64,000 bases of DNA from Glandiceps talaboti (GCF_964340395.1 NC_135559.1:12823259-12887258); one strand, 5' to 3'. Positions 1 through 14,218 are shown, counted from the first letter of the stretch. The notes: generated from the sequence alone by a model not told the origin. Program-made: numbers and translations.

Positions 1-796
1 CATCCTTATTTCGCAGAGTTGCGGAAGAAGAAACTGCTCTGGTTTGTGAGCATGTTTAGAATGTTAGTCATGGCTACACCATTGTGTAATATGGCATATG
101 GTTGTTCCAAACAATGTAGATTTTCATAAAATGATATTTCTCAAACATGAAATCTCCACCTCACGATTTCTCACCAAACCCGGGGTGAACGTCCTAATCC
201 GAGTCTCACCATAAGCCCACAAATAACTGTTCTTCATGTAAGTACAATAAGGAACAACGTGACGCCTACACACCCCAAAATATTCACACACCCCCTGACC
301 CATCTTACTCACCAATTGATAATCCTTGGGACAAAGTGTATTGTTTACTCATTAGATTTTAAATTCAAATTATTCACAAATTACAAAAGATAAAATTTAT
401 TTCACAAAAACATACCTACTCAGTGATTATTCCTACCCACAGAAAAAAATGTCGTCTGCTGCGCCTACCTGTTGTCTGTCATTATTGTTTAATGATTCAC
501 AACATAGTCTTATTTTTCTTTCTTGGTCATAAATATTTAATCAGGAATTCAAATACCTTCCTACACAATAGTATTACAAAATGAACAGGGTGGTGGTAGC
601 CATACCCATGCATTTTTGATGACATCAATTTTTTTTATTACAAATGTTACAGATTTGGGAGCTACATTTGTGGTTGAGGTTTGACTCATAAAAACATTTG
701 AAAATGTATTTGAACTTTGGAACACTAAATCAAACAAGAACAACCTTTTCTTCATAAGCATTCAAATTTTGACTACCAAATGTCATATTTAGTTTT

Positions 797-1156
797 GTGT
801 ATGTATGTGTCTATGTATGTATGTATGTATGTATGTATGTATGTATGTATGTATGTATGTATGTATGTATGTATGTACATGTATGTATGTGTGTGTGTAT
901 GTATGTGTGTCATTGTGTGTGTATGTATGTACATGTATGTATGTATGTATGTATGTATGTATGTATGTATGTATGTATGTATGTATGTATGTATGTATGT
1001 ATGCATGTATGTATGTATGTGTGTGTACGTACGTATGTATGTATGTATGTATGTGTGTGTATGTGTGTGTATGTATGTATGTATGTGTGTGTGTGTGTGT
1101 ATGTGTGTATGTATGTATGTGTGTGTATGTATGTATGTATGTATGTATGTATGAAT
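797..1156. repeat. (ATGT)n tetranucleotide microsatellite, about 360 bp
   Basis: Near-continuous ATGT/GTAT units broken by GTGTGT and ACATGT variants. Open frames across it read as Met-Tyr-Val-Cys repeats on one strand and Ile-His-Thr-Tyr on the other. These are translation artefacts. Confidence 0.95.
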
Positions 1157-2300
1157 GAGTGTGTGTATCTATGTATGGGCCTTATAAATTATAATGATAT
1201 ACATTCAAATGCAAATTAATTCTACTTTATATACATGTAATTACATGAATTTCTTTCTTTTCCAGACTGTACACTATGTCGTAAACTTTGAACATTCAGC
1301 ATCAGCATAACTAAATTTTGAAATCACCATTTCCAGTTGTTAGTAAAGTTAATTCAGTCATTTTTTTGTGATGACACAGAATGTCAACATTCAAATATCC
1401 AAGGTCTGGTAACATGTAATCTGTTTGCAGTAAGTACATATCTACATGTATATATATTTATGGATTTCTAGTGTGCAAACAAAGAAAAACCATTTCATTC
1501 TCATTAAAGATGAATAATCTTGGCGACAAATAACCTAAATGATATCATTGATCATGAATGGCCTTGAAATAGTTCTTTGTTATCTTAAAATCTGAATGTT
1601 AACAGCAAATAGAAGGATTATTCTTTATATAATAAAATGTTAATGTTCAATTTAGATTGAACTGGTGTGACCCTGCCTATATAACAAATAATAACATGAA
1701 TTCTCAGTATCTGTAAATGTATTTTACCTCATGCTAGAGAGTCAAAATAGAACAAGAAGGTTAAGATATTTGGGTTTTGGGTTGCGTGCAAAGCTTAGCT
1801 GATCGAAGTTTGAGACATTTTGTGGCCCTGCGAATAAGGCATCAGTCAGACAACATATTAATATATATTGAGCAAAATTCTATCTTGTTGATTCTTGCCT
1901 CAAAGTGTTATTTTCAAAATCATGACTCTAGCTGAGAAAAGGAATCTGTCCAAACAGACCTACCAAATTCTTGACCCAAATCCAACTTGTACATTTGTCA
2001 AATAAATCTAATGATAACCTTGAGCAGATTCTTTGATCTGTTCTAATTAACGAGTTCAACTTTCATCAACTATCTAACAAGACCTTGGATCAAATATTGG
2101 AAGTATGAACACATGTACATGACATGTTTCATGGTGAACTTTCACCTCTATCAGCAAATGACTGTACGAATATAATGGAAACACCCATGCTGAACCCGAT
2201 TCAAATCTAGATTCAAGAATTTCCTTTACAAAGGGAGCAAACATTTTAAATTTGTTTTTTTTGGGGGGGTTTTTTTGTGGTACGATTTCATCATACATGA

Positions 2301-2402
2301 TATCATCATCATCATCATCATCACCGTCATCATCATCATTATCACCACCACCACCACCGTCATCATCATCATCATCATCATCATCACCACCACCACCACC
2401 AT
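2301..2402. repeat. Trinucleotide (ATC/ACC)n microsatellite
   Basis: Alternating blocks of ATC and ACC triplets. On one strand this reads as poly-Ser/Pro and on the other as poly-Asp/Gly. No splice or start context suggests coding use. Confidence 0.9.
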
Positions 2403-3659
2403 CGTCATTTAGTGTCGATAGTGGTCTGTACAAAGGTTCATAGGATGAATACAGACTTGTGTATTTCTAAGTGTCACAGATTTGTACAAGTACAAGTCAA
2501 CAGAGTTGGTTGTGAAGAAATGAATGGTGCAGTAAGAATGTATTGTAATAGGTTATAAGATATAATTTTTGATCCCATTGGCAAAAGTCGAAATGGTCAA
2601 AATAGAAATCATCCATAGCCACAAAACAACCATTACAAAGTTAGTACAAGAAGCAGCAGGCAGTATCCCATAATATTTAAATAGAACATGACTGGACTGT
2701 CATCACAAAGATCACAAAGGTCAAGATCACGATTGATGCAATGGCTATGCCTTCAGGGCAGTTCAACACAGCCATTTATCTCTCACAGTCAAGGTCACAG
2801 AGTCTACTGCAATGTTTTTTTCTGTGTCAATGTTAAACTGTTTTTATCAGGGATGGATGTCTTTCCACCCCAAGGCTGTGAGAACTATAAGATAACACAG
2901 CATCTTGTCTATAAATATACTAGTATACTGGACAACTTTATCTCTGCAAGTCAAGGAAATACTTGAGACTTATCACTAAGTTGTGAGAGTGTTATTGACA
3001 ATGACTTTGTGTTGGGTATAATAATGACACATCCTGGCTCGTTTTCAAAGTAGACCACAGTTGTTATTCATATGATTATGATACTAGTTCAAGTGCTGGC
3101 TAACTTATACAATTGAGAGAAAAAAACAGAATCTGTGCTAGGGGACACAATTGAAAAAAATATCTCCCCCTCAATGATCACAAACACACAATACCACAAC
3201 TATGCACGTCTGAGCAATGTGTCGGTTTTGAAAAAATCCCATGGTCTAAAGCTTGTTTTGTACTTAATAAATTTAAATAAAGCTCTCCCAAGGCCTTTGA
3301 AATGAGTAATGGGTGCCAACTCTTGATTTTTTTTGAAAAACAATTATAGATAATATGTTATAACATAGCAAAGTAGTAAATAGAGTTAGTCTTGTACAAT
3401 CTTGCCAAATAACTACTTAATTCATTAGATATTTGATCTCTTTATTATGTTTTCCTGATCTGAACTATGACCTTTTATTTCAATACAGGATTCAGGGGAG
3501 CTGAGACTTTGGAACTATCAAAATAGTTGTTGTCTGGGTTAGAGTCTATACACCAGACTATACTAGACAATGTCAAGGTTTGTTCATGTTGACGTCAATG
3601 CTGTATTTCTGAGGATATGTGAGAAGGCAGTGTTCTCTTTTTTTAACTGGTTATGTCAA

Positions 3660-3660
3660 A

Positions 3661-3693
<33 letters not shown>

Positions 3694-3937
3694 TGTTATG
3701 ATGTATGTATGTATGTATGTAGGTATGTATGTTGTATCGTATGTATGTATGTATGTATCATATGTATGTATGTATGTATGTATGTATGCATGTATGTATA
3801 TATGTATGTATGTGTGTGTTATGATGTATGTATGTATGTATGTATGTATGTATGTATCATATGTATGTGTGTGTTATGATGTATGGATGTATGTATGTAT
3901 GTATGTATGTATGTATGTATGTATGCATGTATGTATG

Positions 3938-3971
<34 letters not shown>

Positions 3972-4138
3972 TGTATGTGTGTATGTATGTATGTATGTAT
4001 GTATGTATGCATGTATGTATGTGTGTGTTATGATGTATGTATGTATGTATGTACAGTATGTATGTATCGTATGTATGTATGTATGTATGTATGTATGTAT
4101 GTATGCATGTATGTATGTATATATGTATGTATGTATGT
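3660..4138. repeat. Compound (ATGT)n/(GT)n microsatellite with higher-order structure, about 480 bp
   Basis: Begins with (GT)n, then long (ATGT)n blocks. The motif GTGTGTTATGATGTATG recurs four times (near 3690, 3813, 3868 and 4023), and TATATATGTATG recurs between them. This indicates block-wise expansion of a larger unit rather than simple slippage only. Confidence 0.93.
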
Positions 4139-5811
4139 CACTTTTAGTATGTGTGTATGGACGTTCATACAAAATGTAATGTGAATGGGGAAGTCCGAAG
4201 GGGGGAGGGGGCATTGGGAGTGCTTACCATCTGGAACAAGTACAATATCATAACCTGATACTTCCATGGTAATACTTTCAACTTCCTGACATGGGAGTGT
4301 TTGATATTGAGCCAAGTGATTTGCCTCAATCACATGTACATGTACAGGACAAAGACAGTACAACTCTAAAACGAGAAACAAAACTTTCAATTCAAACTGT
4401 CTTGGTTACAAGTTTCTGAAAGTAGATTTCTATTCTTAGCTACAGTACATTTTGTAATTTGAAATCAACTCAACACTTTTCACAGAACATAAAAATTTCT
4501 TCTTTTTTTCAAACATTTTGTAGATACACATGTATAAAACAGTTACATGTAATTTTTTTACAGAATGTAAAAAAATCTCAGAAATTTTGAGAAGTCAGAC
4601 AATCACCATGTATGAGGAGGGATGGGACTCCGAACACGGACACAATTCAAGCAGCGTATATGGTAGTTAGGCTACAGATAACCAATTATGTGGTTGTTAT
4701 GTTCAGGTTGGTACCTTTAAAATTTTGGGTTGGTTTGTGTCGGGAAACTATTGGCGATACCGTCCCCAAATTGGTAATAGTTGATCCTTCTTGCTAGCAG
4801 TTTCGAAACTGGCTATTTGGGATTCTTCATCAGTCGCAGTTAATGTATTAAAAGTTTGAATTAGTACTAAATAAAAAACAGTAAAACATCTAGTTGTTTG
4901 AAAATTATTCATTAAAATATCAAAAATATATATACATCATTAATAACAAGTAAGATTTACTGATGGTAAAGAAATTGTTTTCACTTTCTAGTTCGTTGTC
5001 ATTTTAAAAAAAAGAAAAGAATTAGTTGACGTACATATGAATAAGAAAAATCTGACAAGTTTCCAGTTTCAAACTTTCCAAGTAGAGTCAACCGCAAACA
5101 CACAGTACCCGCACTATTTACTCCAAATATGGAGATTAACTGGTTGAAATTTGATCAACTTCCAAAAAGTTTGACTCTCCGGGAGGTACTGAGAACAGCT
5201 AAGTTCCTTTCCCGCCCTAGTTTCAGTCTGACTCACTCACTGAAGTTTCACTAAGGTCATCACTTATATCATAAATTTTGAGAACTTACTACACTCTAGA
5301 GTCATTCCCCTTATTACAAGTATAAAGAGGAAACAATGATCAACGAAATAAAAGCACCTCATCAAAATAAACGTGAGTTTGAGTTACATTATTCCAGAAC
5401 TTTTTGGTGAAAGATTTCCTTTTTGAACATGTACAGGAACTTTAGGATCACAAGACAGAAAGTATAATTAAATCTTTATAACTGTAATTTAATGAACTTA
5501 TTATCACCACTGAATACTTTTTACTGAGGTATTTTTATTTCAGAATTTCCTCTATATTTGATAAATGAAGAGTTTATTTTTTGAAAATAAAATCTATTTT
5601 AAGTCAATATTTTCCTGCTTACTAAGATCATCAATGACACAGAGAGATGAATGGAATGTCTACAAGACATACACACATAGTGATAAAGATACAAGTGAGT
5701 GACATACAAATGAGTGACACACATTGTGACACACACAGTGACAAATATACACATTGTGAGTGACACATACTGACACTCATTCTTACTCTCTCTCTATCTC
5801 TCTCTGAGTCT

Positions 5812-5814
<3 letters not shown>

Positions 5815-5894
<80 letters not shown>
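5815..5894. repeat. Compound (CA)n-(TC)n dinucleotide repeat
   Basis: A CA run of about 38 bp is followed directly by a TC run of about 40 bp. It is preceded by degenerate GTGACACA-type units from about 5690 (GAGTGACA(C/T)A, GTGACACACA). Confidence 0.95.
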
Positions 5895-5903
<9 letters not shown>

Positions 5904-7142
5904 ACTTTCAGTACACTGTAATTTTTTTTTTCAACAATTGTTATCTTTCAATGTTTGAAAGCAGCACATAGGTTGAACATCATCTGAAAAAGGTAGTACA
6001 GAAATAACTTATCACTGTAAATATCACAAATGATACTCAAATTTGTCCACTGATAGTGTAAGAGATAAACAATATCATGTACACACACGCACTGGGGTCA
6101 AATATTTTCCATTTTCATATGACCCGCAACAACGTTCCCATATCACAATGAAGTCAAAACACTTTCTAGAATACCAAATAACAGAAAGCAAGCCTGAAAG
6201 TTTTTCTGGCGACAGTCAAATTTGACCTCAAAAAATTTGATACAAACATCTAAGTTTCGGGTTCAACTATGAAACATTCAGGCTATGAATAATTAGTGTT
6301 ATTAATAGCATACACTTTCACTGTATCATGTCTATTATTGTTCACAAAACATATGATGTATGAGTTTCTGACCTTTGACCTCATTTGCATACAAAGGTTG
6401 TTTATTTAGGAAATTGAATTTTACATAGATATCAAAACATGGAGTACTTTGAACCTAGTTTGTAACAAATGCCCCCCCCCCCTGAAAATTCAAAATGGAT
6501 GCATTTTTTTCATATCACAATATAATTTTTGTGTAATTTGATACGAAATTCTTATCTGCAATGAGAAGGAATGAGAGATAATACATGACTCTACATTCAG
6601 AGGTTAAGTGAGTCACTCCTTTACTTGCCTTTCATTTTGGTTCTTTTATAAATCATCTAATTTCAGACATGAATGATCGAGAAAATGTCCAAATGGAATA
6701 TTTTGTGCCTTTAACGATACGCATATCTGTTTCACAAGTTGACAGGAAATGATGAACGATGAAATTCATTAGCGATATAAAACTGAATCTAGATAGAGAC
6801 AACCATAGATCAATCTGCCTACATCTATTTTAACATGCGCTATGAATACACACAATGGAATATCCCCCCCCCCCCCCACTGTGTTATTTATTTTGTACAT
6901 CAGAACAACATCAGCTGGAAAATTGCACAGTCCATTATTTTATGACTGCTTGTTTATGAGATTGGCAAACTGTACAGTAACCAATTTAAACAGTGTGACC
7001 CATTTTTTTTAGCTATTTGGAGTGCGAGTGTGTGTACACCATTCACTGACAAGTTGTATTCATGGAAATCAACAACAACCAATTTAACACTATTTCAACA
7101 ATTCTGACCAATTCTTTTACAAAATGTGGATACATGTGATTG

Positions 7143-7150
<8 letters not shown>

Positions 7151-7184
<34 letters not shown>
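7151..7184. repeat. (TG)n dinucleotide repeat
   Basis: Seventeen TG units. A second, degenerate TG-rich stretch lies at about 7420-7565. Confidence 0.93.
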
Positions 7185-7188
<4 letters not shown>

Positions 7189-10100
7189 CAACTGTTCACC
7201 AACATGCTGTGTAAAGTGAAATCAACGACAACCAATGAAATTTCACACAAATTCAAGTGACCCATTTTTCTGCAAATTGACTACGTTTGTACTACATGTA
7301 TAATTTATAAACATCTTCACTGAAAAGTTCTAAAATTAGGAATCAGCCAGAACCAATTTCATACAATATCAATCCATGTGTACAAATGGAAATCAAGTGA
7401 CCTCTTTACGACAGTATCTGGTTGTGTGTCTGTGTGTTTGTGTTTGTGCGTGTGTGTTTGTGTGTATGTGTTTGCGACAGTGTGTGTATGTATATCTACA
7501 TATGTATCTATAGATGTATGTGTATGTATCTATGCGTGTCACTGTGTATCTGTGTGTGTGCATGTACTCATATATTTTCTCTGACAAGTCACATATTATG
7601 TAACTACAAATGGGCAACACCAACGCATATTTCTCTCTGACCCACTATCAGATTCTAGTAGAGAGATAAACTAACATATTCTGTACATCCATAGGGATTG
7701 ACTATGATCTACCCACTCACTTAAAAGTAGAAAGAAACGGGGTAATTCCCCTTAGACATCTAAGAATAGACCAACAATATATACAGTCAAGTTAAAAGCA
7801 ATCAGGCAATCACAACAGACCCCGCACAGCTCTAATGACGATACGATTAACCAAGACAACACTTCCAATAACACCAACACACTGCAGCTCACTAAATTAC
7901 AAATATCAATACTTTGGTTATATACACAGGAAAAACTTGGAAAAGACATGATTTTTTTCCCATGATTTCCTAGTATAATTCCTTAATTCTATTGGGATGG
8001 AAAATCCTGATAAAAACATAGACACTGTTTATGATAAAATAAACTGGAAATTCGGTTTTCTCTACTTCTGTTTGAACAACACACAACAAAATACTGACCA
8101 TACACAACCAGGGGAGTAAAACACACAGTTAAAAGTTTCTCATGCAGTATATTTGAGTGTAAAATTCCACAAAATACTAAAGTCTTCTAATTACACATAA
8201 CTGCCATTAATTTTCATCATACAGTATTACCATACAATGGAATTATCCAGGCAACTGTGCCATGAAAGTCAACGCTATTATGCCCATCACAATAGATATA
8301 CCTGCACATATTTTTTTTTTTTTTTTTTGGAAATTTTTGATCAAAAACCATAAATAACACACTAGTATTTCCATAGTACATGCCTAACTTTCATTGTGAG
8401 GTGTACTAGAAATGTAAAGCAAGAAAACCCTTTTCATTTTTCTTGTTCTTGAATGGGGGAAGGGTTTGCTGGGTACTAAATATATGAAAATAATGTCAGG
8501 AAAAATCAACAGATTTTTTTTTTCTGGTCTTGAATGCCTTGAATGCTGAGAGATAGAATACGTGGTGATAAATAGCATATGTTGTAGATATGACCTTTGA
8601 CCTGTGGGGTGATATGACAGTGATTATCAGTGAAACATGTATATCGGTACACTTCCCTCACATCAGTACATATTAGTCGCTCTCACTGACTGCTGCCTTT
8701 TCGCAATCTACTTTTGTGACCTTCACGGCGGTTTACACAAAATGATTTATGTTACATAGCATATATGTATCCATGAAGTCTCTAGGTCGGCCATGTTAGT
8801 TATGACTACCACCTGGTGAGCTTGCACAAGATTAAAATCTCTGCTCATTTGCATAATAATAATTTACATATTCAGCAAGTAAATGCACACTGTGATTGGG
8901 CAAAATGATTCAATACTAAATAATTCAATATTCCTCAATTTCCACACTGCAGTTCAGTGTATAAAGTTTAAACAATTATGCTACAAATACAAAACTGCAA
9001 ATTTCAAGTCGACTCTCTCACCTATTCTCTTATGTGTGGACTTAAAAAGTTTGATGAAAATTTCATTTTGAGATTAATTTGTTAATGTACCATATATATT
9101 CAAAATGTAGAAATGCAATGGTATTCTGGCAATGTGCCCATTTTGACGAATAGTTCAGTCATTTTAGTAGTTTACAGCAGAAATTTAAATTTAATGTTGA
9201 CTGAAGTACTTAGTGATGACAAAGTGACTCTAATGCACCAACCAACTTATCAAGTGGTTTTCCATTACACTATACAAGAACATATACACACTATACAACA
9301 CTAACCAAAGCCTGGTTAATACCATAACTTTCAAGAAATATTAATTTCCATAAAAAGGACTCATAAATGTCATTTTTTAAATTAATATCTCAGCTAAAAA
9401 ACACTGGAGTGATAGTTATAGACACTTGACACTATACTTCTCAGTTTCCATGGAAGCAAAATGATGCATCACCTAACAGGATGTCATACCCAGATTAAAT
9501 GTTGACCCTTTGACCCTGGATTTGAACAAATTGCTGTGTATCCAGAAAAATCAGTATGTGGGTTAGTTAATTGTTACCTATTATATACACTACAGGATTA
9601 ACAGGGTGATCTCTTGTACAGAACTTATGAAACAAAATATCAGAAAAAAAGGGACAAAATAGAAATTGAGGCTAAGAATTTCCAGACACAATCTTTTCAT
9701 GACATTAAATTATCACAGGATACAGACATATGCTTTGCATAACAAAACACATTTGGATCCATAGGAAGTTTCGCTTTGTAGTTCAAAAGAAATTATTTCG
9801 AGAGTGGAAGTCAACGTCCTTTGCTATATACACAAATTTTGTGTCTGACAACATATATCATGATATTCAATCACAGTGAGTATCACATTACTTGAGACAT
9901 ATGGAAAATATATTTCTTTCTTAATTCTATCCTTGGGGGAAAATGTACTTTCCTGATTTTTTTCCTGGCCATGTACAACATGGAGAATTATCTCATATTT
10001 GAAACAATGCAACTCGGGGAGTCTAACTTTTTGTCATATTATGAGAAGCTGACAACAAAATTAATACCACCACTAGTACGTACACGAAGCCTTTGGTCGT

Positions 10101-10871
10101 TTTTTATGTTAGAAAATCCAATATTTATCCAAGACTATGATTTTTAGTCACTTACAGTTACTGTACATGTAATGCTATTGTTCAATTCTTGAAAAGTGAC
10201 AATCAAAACAAAAGGGCAAAGTTCATCAGAAGTTGTGTTCTGAAAATCAATAAACAATCATTTTCTAAATCTCACTTTGTTTTTAATCATTCAATGCATG
10301 AACAAATAATTTGGACAATCGGTTTAAAGACAATTTATACTGTAATAGACTTAAGTTATAGCTTTGAACTGGCTCAGTGGGTGACCAACGAACTCAAACA
10401 GCTGGTCCCTGCCACTCCGCAAAGTACCTCTACACATCTATCAAATTCGGTGTTTATTTGTAATCGACGTCTGTTGTCTCGAATTTTTAACTACAAACGA
10501 TTGTGTCTAACAAAAAATACAACACTTTTTTAGTGTCATGGTTTAGTGAATTTAGGAAGGAACTTGGGAAGTTTACTTTATTTGACAGTGTCTGCTAAAC
10601 TTGTGTTTGCATGATTGCTTTTCCGTTGACAGGAAAGATCACTTTTTAGGAGTGGGACAAGCGTTTCCCTTCTGCGATGGGAAATACGTTCTAGGGGACG
10701 GAGTTTGGCGAATTTTTTTTCGACAGGTTGTCTGGTGTGACTAATGATTCGGGTGATTTCGGGGTGAAAGGGATGGACGGTCAGTGAGAGTACATTGTGC
10801 TAATTGATATGGCTTGGTGATAAAATCTCCTGATACCGAATACGGAGTAAAACGGGGTCGTGTGGATTTTA

Positions 10872-10991
<120 letters not shown>

Positions 10992-11297
10992 TCAAAGAAA
11001 GACAAATCGATTCGACATATTGATAACAATTGTTCACTGAAAAGGGCGAGAGACAAGGCGGGGGCATTTTATAACGAAGAATCGAACTCCTTCCATTTGT
11101 GTTGATGTGTGTCTATTGTCTGCACGGCACAATCTTTCAACTTCGAATGTTTATTTTCATGTCGGCCCGCTTGTAATAAACTTAGGAAGCGATCGACGAC
11201 TTCGGTTTCGATTTAGCAGGGCGAAATGGTTAAATGGTATTTCATTCGATAGAACAAACATTCATAATCGGGTCGGTAACAAAGATTACAGACTTAC

Positions 11298-11354
11298 CCG
11301 TAAACTCGACAGGTCAATATCGTCCAAGCTACACATGGTATTCTGCGATGCCAT
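11298..11354 (-). CDS. First coding exon of a MAP4K4/TNIK/MINK1-family (Misshapen) kinase, partial
   Basis: Seen: reading the minus strand, a strong start context (CAAAATGG) opens a 19-codon exon, MASQNTMCSLDDIDLSSLR, ended in phase 0 by the consensus donor CGG|GTAAGT at 11297. Known: human MAP4K4, TNIK and MINK1 begin with a 19-residue segment of the form MA(N/S)DSPAxSLxxIDLSxLR followed by DPAGIFELVE and the kinase glycine loop. Length, the SLDDIDLSSLR core and the position of the junction agree. Inferred: this is the start of a germinal-centre-kinase (STE20) gene that acts in JNK, Rap and cytoskeletal signalling. I searched the minus strand below 11.3 kb for exon 2 (DPAGIF...) and did not find it, so the kinase domain lies beyond the window's left edge. 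The three paralogues cannot be told apart from this exon. A fortuitous short ORF is the alternative, made unlikely by the match and the splice site. Confidence 0.72.
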
Positions 11355-11800
11355 TTTGAATAATCAGTTCTCCAGCATAGGCATTCGCGAGATAATGTTT
11401 GTGATCGGTGGCAGTTTTCAACTTAAACACGGCAGTGTGTGTCACCTACTGACCATCTGAGGCAAAATCCACCTTCATACTATTGACGAGAAAAGCAGCT
11501 TCACTGTTCGTCGACCGCTTCCGTCAAATTCATGCGATCAATCTACGGAAGTCCTTCTATGTACATCCGCTCTCGTACTCATCACGGCCCCTGCCATTAC
11601 ATAATTTGCATATTCAAATAGAGGCGGGGCAAGCCCTATTCCAGGGCATTATGGGTAACCGATCTATGACGCAAAGTTCGCAGAACTTACAAATTCTTCT
11701 TCAAAAAAATTCATTTCATTCGTCAAAATTAATTTTTTCCACAAAGTCTGACGCAAACGATTTTATATAAGCGTATCATTGAAAGAATTGAATTGGAAAG
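11355..11800 (-). promoter_or_regulatory. CpG-rich promoter/5'UTR of the MAP4K4-family gene
   Basis: This stretch upstream of the kinase start codon is visibly richer in CG dinucleotides than its surroundings. It contains a GC box (GAGGCGGGGC, 11621-11630) next to an octamer/POU-type site (ATTTGCAT, 11604-11611, inside the 15-mer TTTGCATATTCAAAT). On the minus strand there is a TATA-like TATATAAAA at about 11761-11769. The transcription start cannot be fixed from sequence. If the TATA-like box is used, it would lie near 11735, giving a 5'UTR of about 380 nt. Confidence 0.45.
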
Positions 11801-13089
11801 TTCGTATATTGGTTAAATTCATCACAAGGTGTACGTGAGATAGAGAAAGTACATCGCAGGATACAAAAAACAAAATAAAAGATTTATTATTGAATAGAGG
11901 GCGCTAAACGTACATACCCGATGGTCCATAGTCCATGACCCATCGAACTCCGAAAGTACATGATACTGGATTGAATATACTAGGTTTGTTCTTTGTGTCC
12001 TGTGTACTTACATCGGGTGATAAACCATCTCCTCTGCATGGCAACAGCCCAATGTAAATACAGTTACAAGCAAATGCAACCATTTCTTTCATACACATGT
12101 TCTTTGTCAACTTTTGAACAAAGTTTAGCTTCAGCTAAATTTTTTTACAACTTATAAATTACAAGACTGAAACCAGTAATCCTGGCCTACAGACAGATGG
12201 ATAGACATAAATGCACATGTGTGCATGCATGCATGCACACGCACACACACATACACACACACACACACACAATGTATAAGTAACTTTTTCTCCTATATTT
12301 TGACCCGTGTTACTGATATGAAGTTTAAAAGCCCCGCAGATATGACACTGGGATTGGGGACTAGAAAACAGAGTGTAACAAAATGAAGGCAAACATTTTC
12401 GTAACACTTGATACAAAAGGTGCATAACACTATTAACAGCCCACACATGTATGTAACTCAAAAATGTAAATAATCTTCTTAATCACAGTGTCATTTCCTA
12501 GTGCAAGTACAAAGACCTTGTAGAAAAGACGAAACACAACAGAAACAAAACATGTATTTTTAGATTTATTGTAAGAATTCTAACAAGCAAAGGTTTGTAT
12601 ACCTGGTGACGGTATCACATACTGACTGTACCATGCAAAGTTTCATAACCTTGCTGGCTTCTCCTATGTCAACTACCAAGGCTAGCTACTGGGAGAAGTA
12701 TGAATGTGAAAGTGTAAGCTTGAATGAATAAATAAACATGGCTTTTGTGTTCTATTCTCCATTCTGCTTTGATTTAGTATTACATGTTGGACTGCATGAA
12801 GGACAGGGGAGACTTATTAGATGAAGGGGAAAAAAAGAAACCTTTTAGATCATGAATGGAGGCATTCAGTATATGTTTGTTTGTGAGTACACTGGGAGTA
12901 CTTGATCAGAAAACCATTTACTGGAGACTTCGGTCTCTGTAGTTTGAATCACTGTCATCATTGTCATTGGTATTCTTGGCATTTGGGTAAGTGGTCTTCA
13001 TTTAGAAATTGAGACCTGCATTTTTCAAAGGCTCACGATTCAGTCCCAGGTTCTCGAAAGTGATCTCATCAGCAGAGCTGTAATTCCAA

Positions 13090-13347
13090 TAAGGGGAGAA
13101 CCATTTGATTTCGGGTGGGGGGGGGGGATTTTGGGAAGAAGATAAAAATTGTCGGCAGGTGAATGAGAAAAAAAATAATTTGATTCTGTAATGGCTTGAG
13201 AAAAAAAAATTGTTCCAACAGACAGAAGTAAAAAAAATGTTGCAATGTGTTACGAAATTGGTAACCGAGAAAAAAATTTGCATTGCTTCTAGAAAAAATT
13301 CTTTGCTGCCATACCCACCCCCCCCCCATCAAATGGTTCTCCCCTAA
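13090..13347. mobile_element. MITE-like element with 17-bp terminal inverted repeats and TAA target duplication
   Basis: Left terminus GGGGAGAACCATTTGAT (from 13093) is matched exactly by its reverse complement ending at 13344, and both sides carry TAA as the flanking triplet. Homopolymer G/C tracts sit just inside each end. A 3-bp TWA duplication with short perfect inverted termini is typical of PIF/Harbinger-derived non-autonomous elements. No transposase is encoded, and assignment to that superfamily is inference. Confidence 0.72.
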
Positions 13348-14132
13348 TTAATAATAATGATTCCATAGGATCATTTTGTTTAGGAACAATTCTTTCTGTA
13401 GTGTATTGGATTTCTAGACTAAACAATTAGTAGTTGTAAGCACTCTTATCACCCCTTTCCATACTTTGAATGCGAACATGGTCTCAACTAAACCATGGCT
13501 AGTCAAAGTCCTTCAATCAGCACAAAAAGTTGTTCATCCAATCAGTGAACCCCAACTATTATAAACAGTGTATAAGTAGCATCCTGAGCTGATAAATATA
13601 CCATATTTGGACATTACATAACTGCCCCAATAAACACTAACTTTATGAGGGACTGTGTTATTAGTTAGAATTTTGTGATCGATTAACAAAGACATGATGT
13701 TAATGACTGTGTGGGTGGCTGTGGATGAATTTTAAATTGCATCTCATGCATCTCAGGACTTCTAGAGTAACGACTTTGACTATACTGTGAGTGGAAGTAT
13801 AAATGGTAACGATACTGTATAGGAAACTAGTCTACATTTTTATGCAAGTCGATGATAAATCTTGGAGGAACTAGACTACCCTTTCCACAAAGGGGATGAT
13901 AAGGACACTCGGTGACAAATTTTAGTCGACTGTTTACACATCCAAATTAATCCTATATCACCATAGACCTAATAGTTTAATAAGGATTAAAATTTGGGTG
14001 ATGAAACAGTTGTCTAGCAATGATGCAGAAAAATTTAGTCCTAAACACACAAATGTTCTTGTCTAGTTCTTTTGGCTCCATTGATGAAATAATACTAAGA
14101 CAAGAACCTGGCATTGAATGATCTCGAATGTA

Positions 14133-14218
14133 GTCTCCGTTACCCAGACTACCTTCATTGGGGGCTACACCCCCAACCTAGTGAGAGACTCTCTGTTGGG
14201 GTGGAAAGTCTGGGTAAA
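14133..14218. mobile_element. Short inverted-repeat element, GTTACCCAGACT family, copy 1
   Basis: About 86 bp whose ends are inverted copies of GTTACCCAGACT and AGTCTGGGTAAAC, with an inner palindromic block (GGGGGCTACACCCCC). The ends resemble those of the element at 47547-47658, so a dispersed family is likely. No target duplication is evident. Confidence 0.5.

Noticed and set aside
773-1219. Long Met-Tyr-Val-Cys and Ile-His-Thr-Tyr open frames
   Set aside because: Translations of an (ATGT)n microsatellite; the same applies to the frames at 3619-4214, 31515-31895 and 63155-63739.
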